64,000 bases of DNA, taken from positions 62,001 to 126,000 of the forward strand of contig NZ_CP011096.1 of assembly GCF_000969765.1 (NCBI RefSeq), read 5' to 3'. Both the position numbers and the translations under genes were made by a program. This DNA comes from Mycoplasmopsis synoviae ATCC 25204. Its GTDB lineage: Bacteria; Bacillota_I; Bacilli_A; Mycoplasmatales; Metamycoplasmataceae. This document shows positions 1-9,900 of the stretch, piece after piece (position 1 is the stretch's first letter; each line of letters starts with the position of its first letter). The notes under the pieces are model-generated. The model did no database searches. It saw nothing but the letters and a program-made list of their open reading frames with translations, and was not told the origin of the DNA.

Positions 1-1679
1 AAGATTCAGCTACAAACCAGCAAATTGAAATTTTACGGCTAAGCGCTTATAATTCGCTACTTACTAGAAAAGACGTAATAGTAGTAGCTAGCGTTAGCGC
101 GATTTATGGTGCGCTTAATCCTGAAGTTTACAATAAAAGTTTTTACAACTTTTATTTAAACCAAAAAATAAGTGTTAAAGACTTTATCATCAAGCTAACC
201 AAAAACAAATACGAAAGAAATGACCTTGACGTTGTTCCTGGAAGATTTGCAGTTAAAGGTGATTTGGTTTTTATCGCTCCAGCAGACTCTGAAACTAAAA
301 TGATTAGAGTTTCATTTTCTTATGATGAAATTGAAGAAATTGCTTTTGTTCATCCATTAGAAAAAACTACCATTAAAAAAGTATCTCACTATACACTATC
401 TCCTGGTGATGCTTATGCTACTGATAATAGTATTTACAGCACAGTAATTCCTCAAATCCAAGAAGAGCTCAAAGAAAGAGTAAAGTACTATAAAGACAAT
501 AACCAAATTCTAGAAGCTACTAGAATCAATCAAAGAACTAATAACGATATAGATGACATGAAAGAATTTGGTCACTGCAAAGGAATCGAAAACTACTCTA
601 TGTATTTAGATGGTAGAACCTTTGGTCAAAGACCTTATACTATCCTAGATTACTTTCCTGAAAATTCGCTAATGTTTATCGATGAATCTCATATGAGCCT
701 TCCGCAAATTCGGGCAATGCATGCCGGTGATAGATCAAGAAAAAATGAGCTTGTAAAATATGCCTTTAGACTTCCTAGTGCGCTAGAAAATAGGCCACTA
801 ACTTTCGATGAATTTGAAAATTCTTTTTCATTTAACAAGATTTATATATCAGCTACTCCTGAAGCTTATGAAATTAATAAAACTGCAGGAGCAGTTACAA
901 CGCTATACGTAAGGCCTACTGGATTAATTGATCCTGAGATTTTTATATATCCTAAAGAAAATCAAATTGAAAGAATATATAACATAATCATGGAGCAACG
1001 TAAAACCGGAGAAAAAACTTTGGTATTAACAGTTACTAAACGACTAGCCGAAGAAATATCTAATTACTTTATTGATAGAAAAATAAAAGCCGCTTATATT
1101 CATTCAGATCATGAAACTTTTGTTAGAAATGAAATTCTAAGAAAACTTCGTATGGGAACATACGAAGTAGTTATCGGAATTAATCTTCTTCGTGAAGGGA
1201 TTGATATTCCCGAAGTTTCTAAAGTTATTATATTAGATGCCGATTCCAATGGTTTTCTAAGAAATACAAAATCGTTAATTCAAATAGTAGGTAGAGCAGC
1301 AAGAAATGCGAACGGGCAAGCGATACTTTTTGCTGATACTATTACAAATGCCATCAAAGAAATGATGGAAGATAATAAAATCAAGCGTAAAATTCAAATG
1401 GAATATAACCAAAAGTATAGAATAGTTCCTAAAACTATAATCAAGCCTATTAGAGGGGCTATTTATAATGAAAATTATGAAAATGCAATGGAAATTCTTC
1501 TTAAAAAGAGCCAGGAGTCTAAATTTAGCAAAAACGAGAAAAAGACTTTAAATAGCTTAATTGAAGATCTAGAAATCCAAATGAAAAAAGCCGCAAAAGA
1601 ATATGATTACGAAGAAGCAATTCGACTAAGAGATATGATTCATGAAATCAAACAAAGTCAAAGCAATAAAGGGAAATAA
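1..1679 (+). CDS. uvrB: Excinuclease ABC subunit B, 3' part
   Basis: The open frame runs into the left edge of the window, so the 5' part of the gene lies outside. UvrB is the damage-verifying helicase-like subunit of nucleotide excision repair; it receives DNA from UvrA and recruits UvrC. Visible features are the VVASVSAIYG segment near the edge, a DESHMSLPQI stretch, the helicase motif VIGINLLREGIDIPE, QIVGRAARN, and a C-terminal UVR domain (MKKAAKEYDYEEAIRLRDMI) that contacts UvrC. The reading frame starts at base 3. A small gene follows 14 bases downstream on the same strand. The identification is secure. Confidence 0.97.
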   Translation, partial: DSATNQQIEILRLSAYNSLLTRKDVIVVASVSAIYGALNPEVYNKSFYNFYLNQKISVKDFIIKLTKNKYERNDLDVVPGRFAVKGDLVFIAPADSETKMIRVSFSYDEIEEIAFVHPLEKTTIKKVSHYTLSPGDAYATDNSIYSTVIPQIQEELKERVKYYKDNNQILEATRINQRTNNDIDDMKEFGHCKGIENYSMYLDGRTFGQRPYTILDYFPENSLMFIDESHMSLPQIRAMHAGDRSRKNELVKYAFRLPSALENRPLTFDEFENSFSFNKIYISATPEAYEINKTAGAVTTLYVRPTGLIDPEIFIYPKENQIERIYNIIMEQRKTGEKTLVLTVTKRLAEEISNYFIDRKIKAAYIHSDHETFVRNEILRKLRMGTYEVVIGINLLREGIDIPEVSKVIILDADSNGFLRNTKSLIQIVGRAARNANGQAILFADTITNAIKEMMEDNKIKRKIQMEYNQKYRIVPKTIIKPIRGAIYNENYENAMEILLKKSQESKFSKNEKKTLNSLIEDLEIQMKKAAKEYDYEEAIRLRDMIHEIKQSQSNKGK

Positions 1680-1693
1680 AATATAATTAAAAA

Positions 1694-2044
1694 ATGGCAA
1701 TTAGTTACAAACAAGCAACATCAAAAGATTTAAATTTATCTTTTGATTTTGAAATTATCTATTTTGAAATGTCTAAATTTGTAATAGATATTAAAAATAC
1801 GTTAAGGCCACTTGAATTCAATGAAAAATACTGTGAATGATTCATTGAAGATTTAATTTACTTTTTAAAAAGTAATGGTTATAATTTCCGTTTTGATTTA
1901 GGTTTACTAGAACTTGTTAACGGAAAAAATTTAAAGAAATTAGTTAATAAAAAAGCAGTTGATTTAAATGATTTAGAATTTGAAGAAATTAAATATTTCT
2001 TAGAAAAAAAGATAACAAACTTTGATGTAAGAATTACAAAATAG
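1694..2044 (+). CDS. Hypothetical protein, 116 aa
   Basis: A short gene between uvrB and lplA on the same strand, starting MAISYKQATSKDLN and containing one UGA tryptophan codon (CEWFIEDLIYF). I do not recognise the family. The protein is soluble in appearance, rich in Leu, Phe and Lys, with no signal peptide or membrane segment. The start ATG is 14 bases after the uvrB stop and the next gene begins 9 bases after its own stop, so it is probably part of a uvrB-lplA transcription unit. It is visible as a gene only when UGA is translated. Confidence 0.7.
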
Positions 2045-2053
2045 AAGGCAATT

Positions 2054-3034
2054 ATGATTATTTTTAAAGCAAGATCACAATCACCATATGAAACTTTAGC
2101 TTTTGAAGAAATGCTAGCCAATGATGGCGAGCTTAAAGAAGATGTTTTATTTTTATATCAACACTCTAATGCGGTAATTATTGGTAAAAACCAAAACGCA
2201 TATGAAGAAATAAAAAAAGACTACATCGATGAGTATGACATTAAACTTGCAAGAAGACTATCAGGTGGTGGTGCAGTTTATCAAGACCTAGGAAATATTT
2301 GTTTTTCTTTTATTACTACTTATAATAAAAAAAGCGGATATGATCGTTTTTTAAAGCCTATCATTGAATATCTAAATTCGTTAGGGCTTAATGCTGAATT
2401 TAAAGGTAGAAATGATATTTTATGTAATGGCGCAAAAATATCAGGAAACGCTCAATATATAAAAGGAAATAAAATTGTATCTCATGGTACTCTTCTTTTT
2501 GATGCTAATTTAACAAAGCTAGCAAATGCGTTAACTCCTGCAAAAATTAAATTTGAATCAAAAGGAATTAAATCTGTTGCAAAAAGAGTTACAAACATTG
2601 CAAAAGAATTAAATTACTCAATTACAGTTCAAGATTTTATTGATGACTTAATCAAGTTTTTTGTAACAAACTATGATGCTCAATATTCAGAGCTTCCTGT
2701 TTTAAGATATAAAAATAAAGTTCAAAAAATAATTGAAAGAAATTCAAGTAGAGATTGAATATATGGCAAAAATCCAGAATTTTCAGTTAAAAACACCAAG
2801 AAATTTAACGGTGGAATTTTAACTGTTAAATATAATGTGGTTAATAATATCGTTAGAGATATTGTTTTTGAAGGTGACTTTTTAAGTTTAAAACCTCTTG
2901 ATAGCTTAACTGCAAACTTTATTAATTTAGTTTATGATAAAGAAGAATTTGACAAAGTATTAAGTCAAATAGATTTAAAATTTTACTTTGGCACTTTAGA
3001 AAAAGAAGAAATTCTAGAAGTAATTTTTGGATAA
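2054..3034 (+). CDS. lplA: Lipoate-protein ligase A
   Basis: A 326-residue lipoate-protein ligase, joined across a UGA at 2756. It attaches free lipoate, via lipoyl-AMP, to lipoyl domains such as the E2 subunit of pyruvate dehydrogenase. The lipoate-binding motif ARRLSGGGAVYQDLGN and the ISGNAQYIKGNKIVSHGTLL segment are characteristic, and the C-terminal accessory domain (about residues 235-326) is present, so it is a full-length LplA rather than an LplB-type transferase. Mycoplasmas depend on scavenged lipoate. The start is the ATG after GAAGGCAATT. A hydrolase gene follows after 2 bases. Confidence 0.95.
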
Positions 3035-3036
3035 TT

Positions 3037-3852
3037 ATGAATAAATTTGTTTTTGAAGATTTAAATATTAATTATCAATATGAAGAAAAAAGCGAGCAAA
3101 ATCCAAGTGAGAACTTGGTTTTGTTTTTACATGGTTTTGGAGATTCTTTAAAAACAAGTTATTCATTTAGCAAAGAAAAAAATAAAAACTTTCGTTTAGC
3201 TGCATTTGATTTTATATCATGTGGAGCATCAGATTATAAGCAAAATTTAAAGCTAGAAACCTACGGTAAACTTACTGAATTTTTTATTAATAATATTTTA
3301 AAAAATGAAAATAATATTTATATTGTTTCCCATTCACTTGGCGCTTTTTCAGCTTTGTATGTAAATAAAAATTCAAAAATTAAATACACATTTTTAGCTT
3401 CGCCATTTTCGCCTTGAAATAAAGAAAATTTAGAGCATAAAAAGTTTTTAATTAATCATTTACTACCTGAAAATAATGAAGACAAAAAAATAAGTTACTT
3501 TGATCTTTTTTATAATCCAAGTAACTTAGCTATTGTTAATTCAGCAAAAATTTTTGATAAATTAAATTCTGATTTTTATACAAAAAGAAAAACAGCATTT
3601 GAAAAGATGGTTAATGATCAAATTGTTAATTTTGATTTTTTATCAAATGATTTATATGCTTTATATAAAGATGCTAAAAATTATTGCGCAATATCAGGCG
3701 AAGATGATAAATACGTAAAAATTGAAAGTCTAGAAGAATTAGCAAGCAAGCTTAATTTCAAACTTTATAAACTTTCAAAAACAGGACATGCCATATTCTT
3801 TGATTCTTTTCAAAAGGTTTTAGAAATTATTTTAAGCCAAATAAAAGAATAA
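3037..3852 (+). CDS. Alpha/beta-fold hydrolase
   Basis: 271 residues, joined across a UGA at 3415. It shows an HGFG oxyanion motif near residue 33, the nucleophile elbow SHSLGA near residue 105, an acid candidate in SGEDDKY near residue 228 and the catalytic histidine in KTGHAIF near residue 250, which together form a Ser-Asp-His triad. Esterase or lipase-like activity on small acyl esters is likely but the substrate cannot be read from the sequence. It follows lplA by 2 bases, so the two are almost certainly cotranscribed. No signal peptide is seen, so it should be cytoplasmic. Confidence 0.85.
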
Positions 3853-3858
3853 AAAAAA

Positions 3859-3933
3859 TGGCAGGAGTAGCAGGATTCGAACCCACAACACACGGGGTTG
3901 AAGCCCGTTGTTCTACCGTTGAACTATACTCCT
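3859..3933 (-). tRNA. trnW: tRNA-Trp (UCA anticodon)
   Basis: A 75-nt cloverleaf with encoded CCA. The acceptor stem is AGGAGTA paired with TACTCCT, and the anticodon loop CTTCAAC places UCA at positions 34-36. UCA reads both UGA and UGG, which is the tRNA needed for UGA to mean tryptophan. It lies between convergent lplA/hydrolase and acyl carrier protein genes. Confidence 0.96.
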
Positions 3934-3957
3934 AAGCCAAAGAATTATACAACAAAA

Positions 3958-4185
3958 TTATTCAGCTTCTACTAAATCTGTAATTAGATTTACAATGTCG
4001 CTAACCTTTTTTAAATTTTGCAACATTTCATCAGAAATTTCTATTTTAAATTTCTTTTCAGCTTCAATTATTAATTCAGCAATATCTAGTGAATCAAGTT
4101 TTAAATCGCTAAGTAAAGAATCTAAATGAAATTCTTTTTTTGTTAATTTTCTTAAATGAGCAAATACTGTTTCTTGAACATTCAT
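3958..4185 (-). CDS. acpP: Acyl carrier protein homologue
   Basis: 75 residues with the acyl carrier fold and the phosphopantetheine attachment serine in LKLDSLDIAEL (Ser36 or so). The prosthetic group would be added by holo-ACP synthase, whose gene is at 39343..39648. In mycoplasmas, which lack full fatty acid synthesis, ACP-like proteins are thought to serve phospholipid acyl transfer or other acyl-thioester work. The last residues are acidic (LVEAE). It is a single gene, with no clear operon partner downstream. Confidence 0.93.
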   Translation of the reverse strand: MNVQETVFAHLRKLTKKEFHLDSLLSDLKLDSLDIAELIIEAEKKFKIEISDEMLQNLKKVSDIVNLITDLVEAE

Positions 4186-4206
4186 TTTTTAATTATATAT
4201 TAATTA

Positions 4207-4611
4207 TTAATCTAAATAAACAAGATAGGCTTTAGTTTGATAATTAGATCCATTTTTATACTTGAAATAAATTTCAATATTTTTGGTATTTTTAACTGTG
4301 TAGTCAAATTCAACTTTGCCTTCTGCAGACTTAAGTCTTGATAAAACATCGCTAACTATTGGAAGAACTATTTCTTGTTTAATTTCTTCTTTATTTTGTG
4401 AATTTAGCTTTATATATTTTTGAAAGTATTCAGCATCTAAATCAGGAAAGACATTTTCTTGTGATGTAAATTCAAATCTTTTGTCTGAATCACTAGCTTT
4501 ATCTTTTTTAAGCTTTCAATCATTTTGATATAAAAAATAAATTGCAGATCCTGATGCCCCAGCTAAAATCAACAAGAAAAGAAATGTTAAAAATTTGTGT
4601 TTTTTATTCAT
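4207..4611 (-). CDS. Hypothetical membrane-anchored protein, 134 aa
   Basis: Starts MKNKKHKFLTFLFLLILAG, a basic N-terminus followed by one hydrophobic segment (residues about 8-28) with no lipobox cysteine, so probably a single-pass anchored protein with its C-terminus outside. It contains one UGA codon (NDWKLKK). The start overlaps the end of the preceding 377-residue gene by 8 bases, so the two are translationally coupled and probably act together. No family recognised. Confidence 0.72.
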
Positions 4612-5737
4612 TTTCATCTTTTTTGTAAATTAAATTATTTCTAAGTAGGTAATTGAAATTTAGCTGATCGTCTTCCAAAGAAATAAAATTAATAATTTTG
4701 CTTAAATTAATTTTGTATTTTAATCTTAGTAAACTAAAGTTAACATCATCAGTGATATCTTTTATTTTAATTTTAGGTCTACTGTAGTCGATAAATTCAT
4801 CTTGTTCAAATTTTAAAATCTTTTCGGTTGTGATTTCAAAGTTAGAATTTTCAAAAATTAGTGAGTATCTTAAGGTTCCAATGAAAAATCTAGGAACAGT
4901 GAATTTTTTAGTAGGAGCGATATCTCCATTTATTTCGACTCTTTGATTAAGATTATCAATAGAAATATAATCGTTAAAATTTAGAAATAATTTTTTAAAT
5001 TTGATGTCGTTGGCATCTTGAATAAAACCTAAATTATTCAAGTTGCTTTCAATTGCTAATTCAAACTGAGTGTCAAATAAAGGTTTAGCAAGTAGCGAAG
5101 CCGAATTAACGACAGGAAGCTCTGTTATTAATTTATTTCTTCTTGTTTCAAAATAAAAAGCATCATCATTTTCAAATAAAATTTGAGCAATTTCACCTAA
5201 AGATCTTTGCTTTGAAGGGTTGTGAAATTTTCATTTAATATTTGTAAATGTTTTATCTAAATATCAAGTCTTATTTGAATTGAAATTAAATAAGTATTGA
5301 TATGGAATTTTATAATCTATATTTTCTTTGTTAGATTTTAAATTAAGCTTTACTTTTTTAAATGTTGAAAGTAATATTTGATACTGAATTCTTTCATTTG
5401 GATAATTTTTGTTGTAAATAGTAACAAAAATATTGTTTAACTTGTTATATGAAAGTTGAATTAAATTAAAAGGCATTTCAATTTGATTTAAATCTCTTTG
5501 AACGTCTTTTAAAACATCTTTTGAATTTAATGCAAGATCTAAAGCATATTTATTTTTATCTAAAGTATTAAAGATGGATATTGAAAATAAATTATTGGTT
5601 CAAACTCTTGAAAGTTCAAGTTGAAATTTAAAATCTTTTTGAGATAAATCACCAACAATATTTACTTTGAAGTTGGTGTTATTAATTTCGTTTTTCTTAT
5701 CAAATTCTTGAAAGTCAAGAGTGTAATTAAAAATCAA
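4604..5737 (-). CDS. Hypothetical protein, 377 aa, TTG start
   Basis: One continuous frame with UGA as Trp. No ATG lies upstream of the body of the protein before an in-frame TAG at about 5765; the best start is the TTG at 5737, which overlaps the end of the upstream gene by 11 bases. The protein is rich in Asn, Lys, Phe and Ile, without signal peptide or obvious transmembrane segments, and I do not recognise the family. The small anchored protein encoded next overlaps its 3' end. A frameshift in a run of five A/T bases near 5733 would fuse this frame to the upstream gene; see findings. Confidence 0.65.
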
Positions 5738-6119
5738 AGTATATTTGAGCGAATTCCTTGACTGCTAAATTTTTTCTTTTATAGAATGTGCTTTTTGAAA
5801 AATAATCTTTGTATCAAAGAGAATTGTTTCTTGTATTTTTATCTAAAAAGCATTTTTCTATTATTCAAGAATTTTCAGGTTTCATAACACTTAATATTGA
5901 CTGTATCATGCTACCAGAAGCTTTAATTTTGATCTCAAGTTTATGAACTTCTTGTGATAAGTTTTTATCTTTTAAATAGCTTTCTTTAAACTTTAAATTT
6001 AGAAGTTGCTTTCTAAGTTGATTATTTCAAGCTTCATATGTTAAAAAAACTTGTTTTACAAATGCATTACATTCAGTTCTTAATTTTTTGTTTTCATCGC
6101 TTTTGGTTGCGTTTTTCAT
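5727..6119 (-). CDS. Hypothetical HTH-like protein, 130 aa
   Basis: Starts MKNATKSDENKKLRTE and contains three UGA codons, so it is hidden in a standard-code reading. The N-terminal half is helical (VKQVFLTYEAWNNQLRKQLL), and the C-terminal end SKSTFYKRKNLAVKEFAQIY resembles a helix-turn-helix recognition helix. It may belong to a mycoplasma-specific sigma-factor-like family (MG284/MPN403 type), but I cannot verify this. It is the first gene of a three-gene minus-strand unit (5727..6119, 4604..5737, 4207..4611), all overlapping. Confidence 0.65.
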
Positions 6120-6295
6120 GTGAATCTCCTGAATGCGCCAACAAAAACCTTGGGAGAATTATAAAAAACAAAAAATGTAAAAATCAAATAAAAATATTAA
6201 TAAATTTTTATTTAAGGCAACATATTGCTCAAAAGTGTAAAAAAAGCTTAATATTTGTAATCTAAACTTAATTTTTATACAATAATAAAAATTTA

Positions 6296-6325
6296 TTGCT
6301 AAAAAAGTCGTTTTTCTGTTATAAT
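6296..6325 (+). promoter_or_regulatory. rpmB promoter
   Basis: TTGCTA at 6296-6301 and TATAAT at 6320-6325, 18 bases apart, with a TG one base before the -10 box (extended -10). The rpmB start is 51 bases downstream, with an AAGGAAAGGAA ribosome binding site. Confidence 0.75.
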
Positions 6326-6375
6326 AGAAAAACTATTAGCGCGTATTTCAAGGTTTAAGGAAAGGAAATATAACA

Positions 6376-6567
6376 ATGTCAAGAGTAGATTGATTTAGAG
6401 GTGTTGGTCCTATGTCAGGAAACACACGTTCACACGCAATGAACGCTTCAAGAAGAAAATTCAATGTTAATCTTCAAAAAGTAAGAGTTGACTTTGGAAG
6501 TGGTAAAAGAACTTTAAGAATTAGCGCCAAAACACTTAAAACTTGAAGAAAAAAAGGTCTAATTTAA
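6376..6567 (+). CDS. rpmB: 50S ribosomal protein L28
   Basis: 63 residues, with Trp encoded by UGA twice (RVDWFRG, KTWRKKG). L28 binds 23S rRNA in the large subunit. The pattern [20 protein letters not shown] followed by [11 protein letters not shown] is typical of the family. It is a single-gene unit with its own promoter and a strong bidirectional terminator directly downstream, facing the convergent ntdP-like gene. Confidence 0.97.
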
Positions 6568-6575
6568 TAATTGCA

Positions 6576-6610
6576 AAACAAAAACTGAATAAATTTTCAG
6601 TTTTTTGTTT
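6576..6610. terminator. Bidirectional terminator, rpmB / ntdP
   Basis: Inverted repeat with arms of about 14 bases (AAACAAAAACTGAA / TTCAGTTTTTTGTTT) and a 5-base loop, T-rich on both strands. It lies between the stops of convergent genes. Confidence 0.85.
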
Positions 6611-7256
6611 ACAAATTTTTCAGATATTGATCTTCTTCAGAGACAAAGTCATTTTTAATTATTTGGCGAAGCCTTTTGGCTTGAAATTCGGAAATATAGC
6701 CTTGTTTTTTAAGCAGCTCTACGTAGTAATTTAAAACTCTTCCGCTAAAGAAATATTTATACTCGTTGTAATTTAAAAAGATATTATGAATTTCTTTATA
6801 AATTATGTCTTTAAGCTTTTCTGGGTATTTCATTTTTTTGAAATTTGTTTTAAATTCCATTCTATCTACAATTTGAAGATGCTTTTTAGAAGAATGCTTT
6901 ATGTCTAAATCAAAGTCAATGAATTTTAATACGTTTTCTTCAAAGTATGGCTTTGATGCTGCGTTTATATAATATAGCAGCCCGGTATCATCAAAAGAAA
7001 TAATGCAATTATAAAAGGAATCTTTGGGCATAAATCAAATTGCATCATGGCGATACAGCCAGCTATATGAAGTTTTACCTTCGTTATAAACTTTAGTGTT
7101 TTTAAGATAAAAAACAATGTGGCGACTATTATTTAAAATAATAGAGGCGTTTTTTCACTTTCTATATAAAGATCCATCGTATTTGTAAGCCTGAATAGTA
7201 ACTTTGGAATTAACTTTAGCTTGGTTTCAAGAAGGTTTGTTAATTATAGCTGCCAT
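6609..7256 (-). CDS. NtdP-like nucleoside tri-/diphosphatase (DUF402)
   Basis: 215 residues. It aligns by eye with the staphylococcal nucleoside tri- and diphosphatase NtdP: VTIQAYKYDGSLYRKW near the start, AIWFMPKDSFYNCIISFDD, then the conserved metal-site region LKFIDFDLDIKH near residue 115. Family members hydrolyse NTPs and NDPs with divalent metal and may control nucleotide pools. The ATG at 7256 gives the full family length; an internal ATG at 7031 would cut off the first beta-strands. It contains both UGA and UGG tryptophan codons. Transcribed alone, towards rpmB. Confidence 0.85.
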
Positions 7257-7355
7257 TATTCCTTTCAATATTATTAGTAAATAGAATTCTATCTATATAA
7301 CTATATAATAAAAAGCAAAAATTTTGCATATTTTTCATATGCCTGGCAAATAGGT

Positions 7356-7372
7356 TATAATTAAATTAGGAG
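7356..7372 (+). promoter_or_regulatory. -10 box and ribosome binding site of the 71-aa gene
   Basis: TATAAT at 7356-7361 and AGGAG at 7368-7372 precede the ATG at 7379; the leader is therefore only about ten bases long. No clear -35 box. Confidence 0.6.
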
Positions 7373-7378
7373 ACAAAT

Positions 7379-7594
7379 ATGTATAGATATAAAGCAAAAT
7401 TAGCATCAACTAATGAGGTTATTGCGCAATCTAACACAATCGAAGATTTAGAGCATAACATTGTTACATTTAGACGTCTGCAAAAGTATGCCGTTCACAC
7501 TCGTGCAAATGATAAAATTCAAATTTATCATATTGAACAAAATCATAAAATCGGAAAAAGAGCTTCAAAAGAAGTACTTATAAAAGTGGTCTAA
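7379..7594 (+). CDS. Small conserved-looking protein, 71 aa
   Basis: Starts MYRYKAKLASTNEVIAQS and ends with a basic tail (KIGKRASKEVLIKVV). Very basic, with no signal peptide. A good ribosome binding site and -10 box support it as a real gene. The tRNA-His gene starts 35 bases after the stop in the same direction, so the two probably share a transcript. No family recognised; a nucleic-acid or ribosome-associated role would fit the charge but is only a guess. Confidence 0.75.
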   Translation: MYRYKAKLASTNEVIAQSNTIEDLEHNIVTFRRLQKYAVHTRANDKIQIYHIEQNHKIGKRASKEVLIKVV

Positions 7595-7629
7595 TAGACC
7601 ATTTTTATATGCTATAATTATTTGGCTTT

Positions 7630-7706
7630 GGCGAATGTGGTGAAGTGGTCAACACAGCGGGTTGTGGTTCCGTCATTCGCGGGTTCGAATCCCGTCGTTC
7701 GCCCCA
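7630..7706 (+). tRNA. trnH: tRNA-His (GUG anticodon)
   Basis: 77 nt with encoded CCA. Acceptor GCGAATG pairs with CGTTCGC; the extra 5' G (G-1) pairs with C73, the histidine identity feature, and the anticodon loop TTGTGGT gives GUG. Confidence 0.96.
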
Positions 7707-7710
7707 TATG

Positions 7711-7739
7711 AAAAAAGATAGCGCGTAGCTATCTTTTTT
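7711..7739. terminator. Bidirectional terminator after tRNA-His and first MIB-like gene
   Basis: Arms AAAAAAGATAGC and GCTATCTTTTTT around a GCGTA loop. It serves tRNA-His on the plus strand and the gene ending at 7751 on the minus strand. Confidence 0.85.
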
Positions 7740-7750
7740 GTTTTTATTTT

Positions 7751-9829
7751 TTAACTTGAAAAATCTAAATCTGCAGAGCTTTCATTTCCGGTATAACCAG
7801 CAGGTTTAACTACAACTGAAAAGCCATATAAACTAGGAACGCGGCTGTCGTTTAGTCTATTAACCATTTCTTGGTTATCTACGTAAATGGTTTTGATAAA
7901 TGTTTTTTGACCTGCGTATAAAAGACCTTGAAATTCTGGAATTCACTTTCCAGTCATTTGAGATGCATCACCTGAAATATAAAGTTGATATTGATTAACT
8001 CTAGTTTCGTTGCTAAAGTGAATTTCAGCGTGTTTTGATGGTTCGGTTCTAAAAAGTAAATGATGGAATCCAGATTTGCTTAATTGATCAGCAGTTAAGT
8101 TAAAATTAAAGCTATTGTTATATAAATAAAGCTTTTTAAAAACTAAGTCATTTTTTGGGCCAAATTTAAGTCCTTGAAGAGTTTTGATATTTGGATGGTT
8201 GGTAAAGTCAAGTTCTGACGGTCATGAACCGGCACCAAAATATCCTTGGAATGCTCTTTGATCTGCTTTTTCAATTAAAGCAACGTCAAGACCTTTTTGA
8301 ATTTCAGGTAAAGTATCGCTTTTGTCAAATCTTAGCCGACTAAAAATAATAGATCCGGCAATTTCTGCACCTCTAGGATAATCTCCGCTTTGTGAGTTTT
8401 GATAATCGAATTCGATCTCTTCAACATCTTTTAAAAGAAATGGATCAATTCCTCAATTTTCATCAAGTTGGTTTTTAGTAGTTCATAGTCCTAGCGATTC
8501 AATTCTTTTACCTTTAAGTCCAACTAATGAATCGGTATTGGTATCATCAAAGAATAAATTTAAAAGCTTAATAGTATCTGGCATTGCCCGAAATACCGCA
8601 GAAAAATCTTGGTTTTTTTGATGACCTATTCTTTTAACATTAAATACTTCAATTTTATATCCAGCAGCGTTAAGCGTTTGAAGATTTCTAATAACATCAG
8701 AATATCCTCTTGTGTTAGAAGCGTCTAATGTTAGCGCGTATCTTGGAGTAGTTTTATCAGTTGCTACAGCGTTATCACTGTTAGCAACATATTTAGAAAT
8801 TTTAATTCCATCAGTTGAAGGTAGAGTTACTCTGCTAGTTACTTCGCTGGTTATATCTGTTTGAGTTCAACCAAAGTAATCGCTATCTGCAATCATTTGA
8901 GGTGAGTATCTACGTCACTTAGAATCACTTGATAAAAATCTTTTCTTGTTTAAATTAATTTGATGTTGGACAACAACATTTTCTGCATCTGAAGGAGGTC
9001 TTCCACCAATTGTAATATCGTTACCGTATTCTCATTTTATATAAGGAATGTTATTTATACTGAAATAGAAATCGAAGTCAACATTATTTATAGCGTGTAA
9101 GAACATCTCACGGTTTGTTTTAGCGGTTGATGGATCTCTACTAAGCATGCCATACATATCTGTAATTTGATTTCCTTCTTCAAAGTTTTTTAGAAACATT
9201 TTAAAGAATCATTCTTTTTTGTCGGCTGGAACTCCTAGTGAATCTGCAAGTTCTTCTTTTTGCGCTTTAGTGAATTCTGCTGTTCCATCAGGATTTACTT
9301 TTAATTTAGAGAAAACATCGTTAAATGCTTTTTGAGCTTTTCCAATAGCTTCACGAGCTTGCTGTTGAAGAGCGACGCTTAGCCTTTGACCGGTTGGTTT
9401 ATTTCAATCACTTTTTTCGCTAACTGTAGGTTTTATTGAATTTAAGTCAACAATAGAACCCGCTGATGATAGCAGCGGTGGATTTTCAGACTGTGGTAGT
9501 TCTACTTTTGGAGCTACAACTTTAGGAGGTTCTTCTTTTTTGACTTCTTCAATTGGCTTAGGAACTTCTTCAATTTCTTGAATTGGAACTTTGTCTTCTT
9601 CTTTGAGCTCTTCTAAATTTAAATCGGTATTAAATTCGGTTGAATTTTTAATCGCTTTAGCAGTAATTAAATTAAAGCTTCTACTTCTATTAATTGCTAT
9701 TATTTGTTGATTTGAATTATAAGCTTGTGAAAGCTGAGTTACACCAAAAGAAATTCCAGCAGCTGACGTTAGTATCGCGCTAGAAAAACCAAATAATATA
9801 ATTAATTTTTTCTTTTTAACTTTATTCAT
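7751..9829 (-). CDS. Immunoglobulin-blocking (MIB/Protein M-like) surface protein, copy A
   Basis: 692 residues. A basic N-terminus and one hydrophobic segment (IILFGFSSAILTSAAGIS) anchor it to the membrane with the rest outside. Next comes an FNLITAKAI segment preceded by NRSRS, a Pro/Glu/Lys-rich linker (about residues 65-135), then the conserved core from SEKSDWNKPTGQRLS onwards with leucine-rich, strand-like repeats (LLNLFFDDTNTD, GLKGKRIESLGLW). This layout matches the putative immunoglobulin-blocking virulence proteins of mycoplasmas, related to MIB and M. genitalium Protein M, which grip antibody light chains. That function is inferred from memory of the family. A close paralogue lies 71 bases upstream. 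Confidence 0.82.
8866..9427. repeat. 562-bp near-identical block, copy in gene A
   Basis: Matches 11013..11574 with the same length and no gaps. By eye there are only about four isolated differences apart from one cluster near 9266-9310 (where ALGVPAD/TKAQKEELADS-coding bases differ). Sequence on both sides diverges much more. It encodes the N-terminal part of the conserved core. Confidence 0.9.
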
Positions 9830-9867
9830 AATAAACCTTAATAAGTTAAATTTTACTCTTATTTATT

Positions 9868-9895
9868 AAAAAAAATGCAATTTTTTAAATTGCAT
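9868..9895 (-). terminator. Terminator between the two MIB-like genes
   Basis: Perfect 9-bp stem ATGCAATTT/AAATTGCAT with a 3-base loop at 9875-9895, followed on the minus strand by a run of T. It lies 6 bases after the stop of copy B, so copies A and B are probably transcribed separately. Confidence 0.8.
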
Positions 9896-9900
9896 CTATT

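Noticed and set aside
3859..3933. UCA anticodon tRNA as selenocysteine tRNA
   Set aside because: A normal 7-bp acceptor stem, no long variable arm and widespread UGA in ordinary Trp positions (for example in ribosomal proteins) show tRNA-Trp.
5727..6119. Pseudogene caused by a stop at 5727
   Set aside because: The short gene ends right after an HTH-like element and is plausible alone; slippage fusion is kept only as a possibility in the findings.
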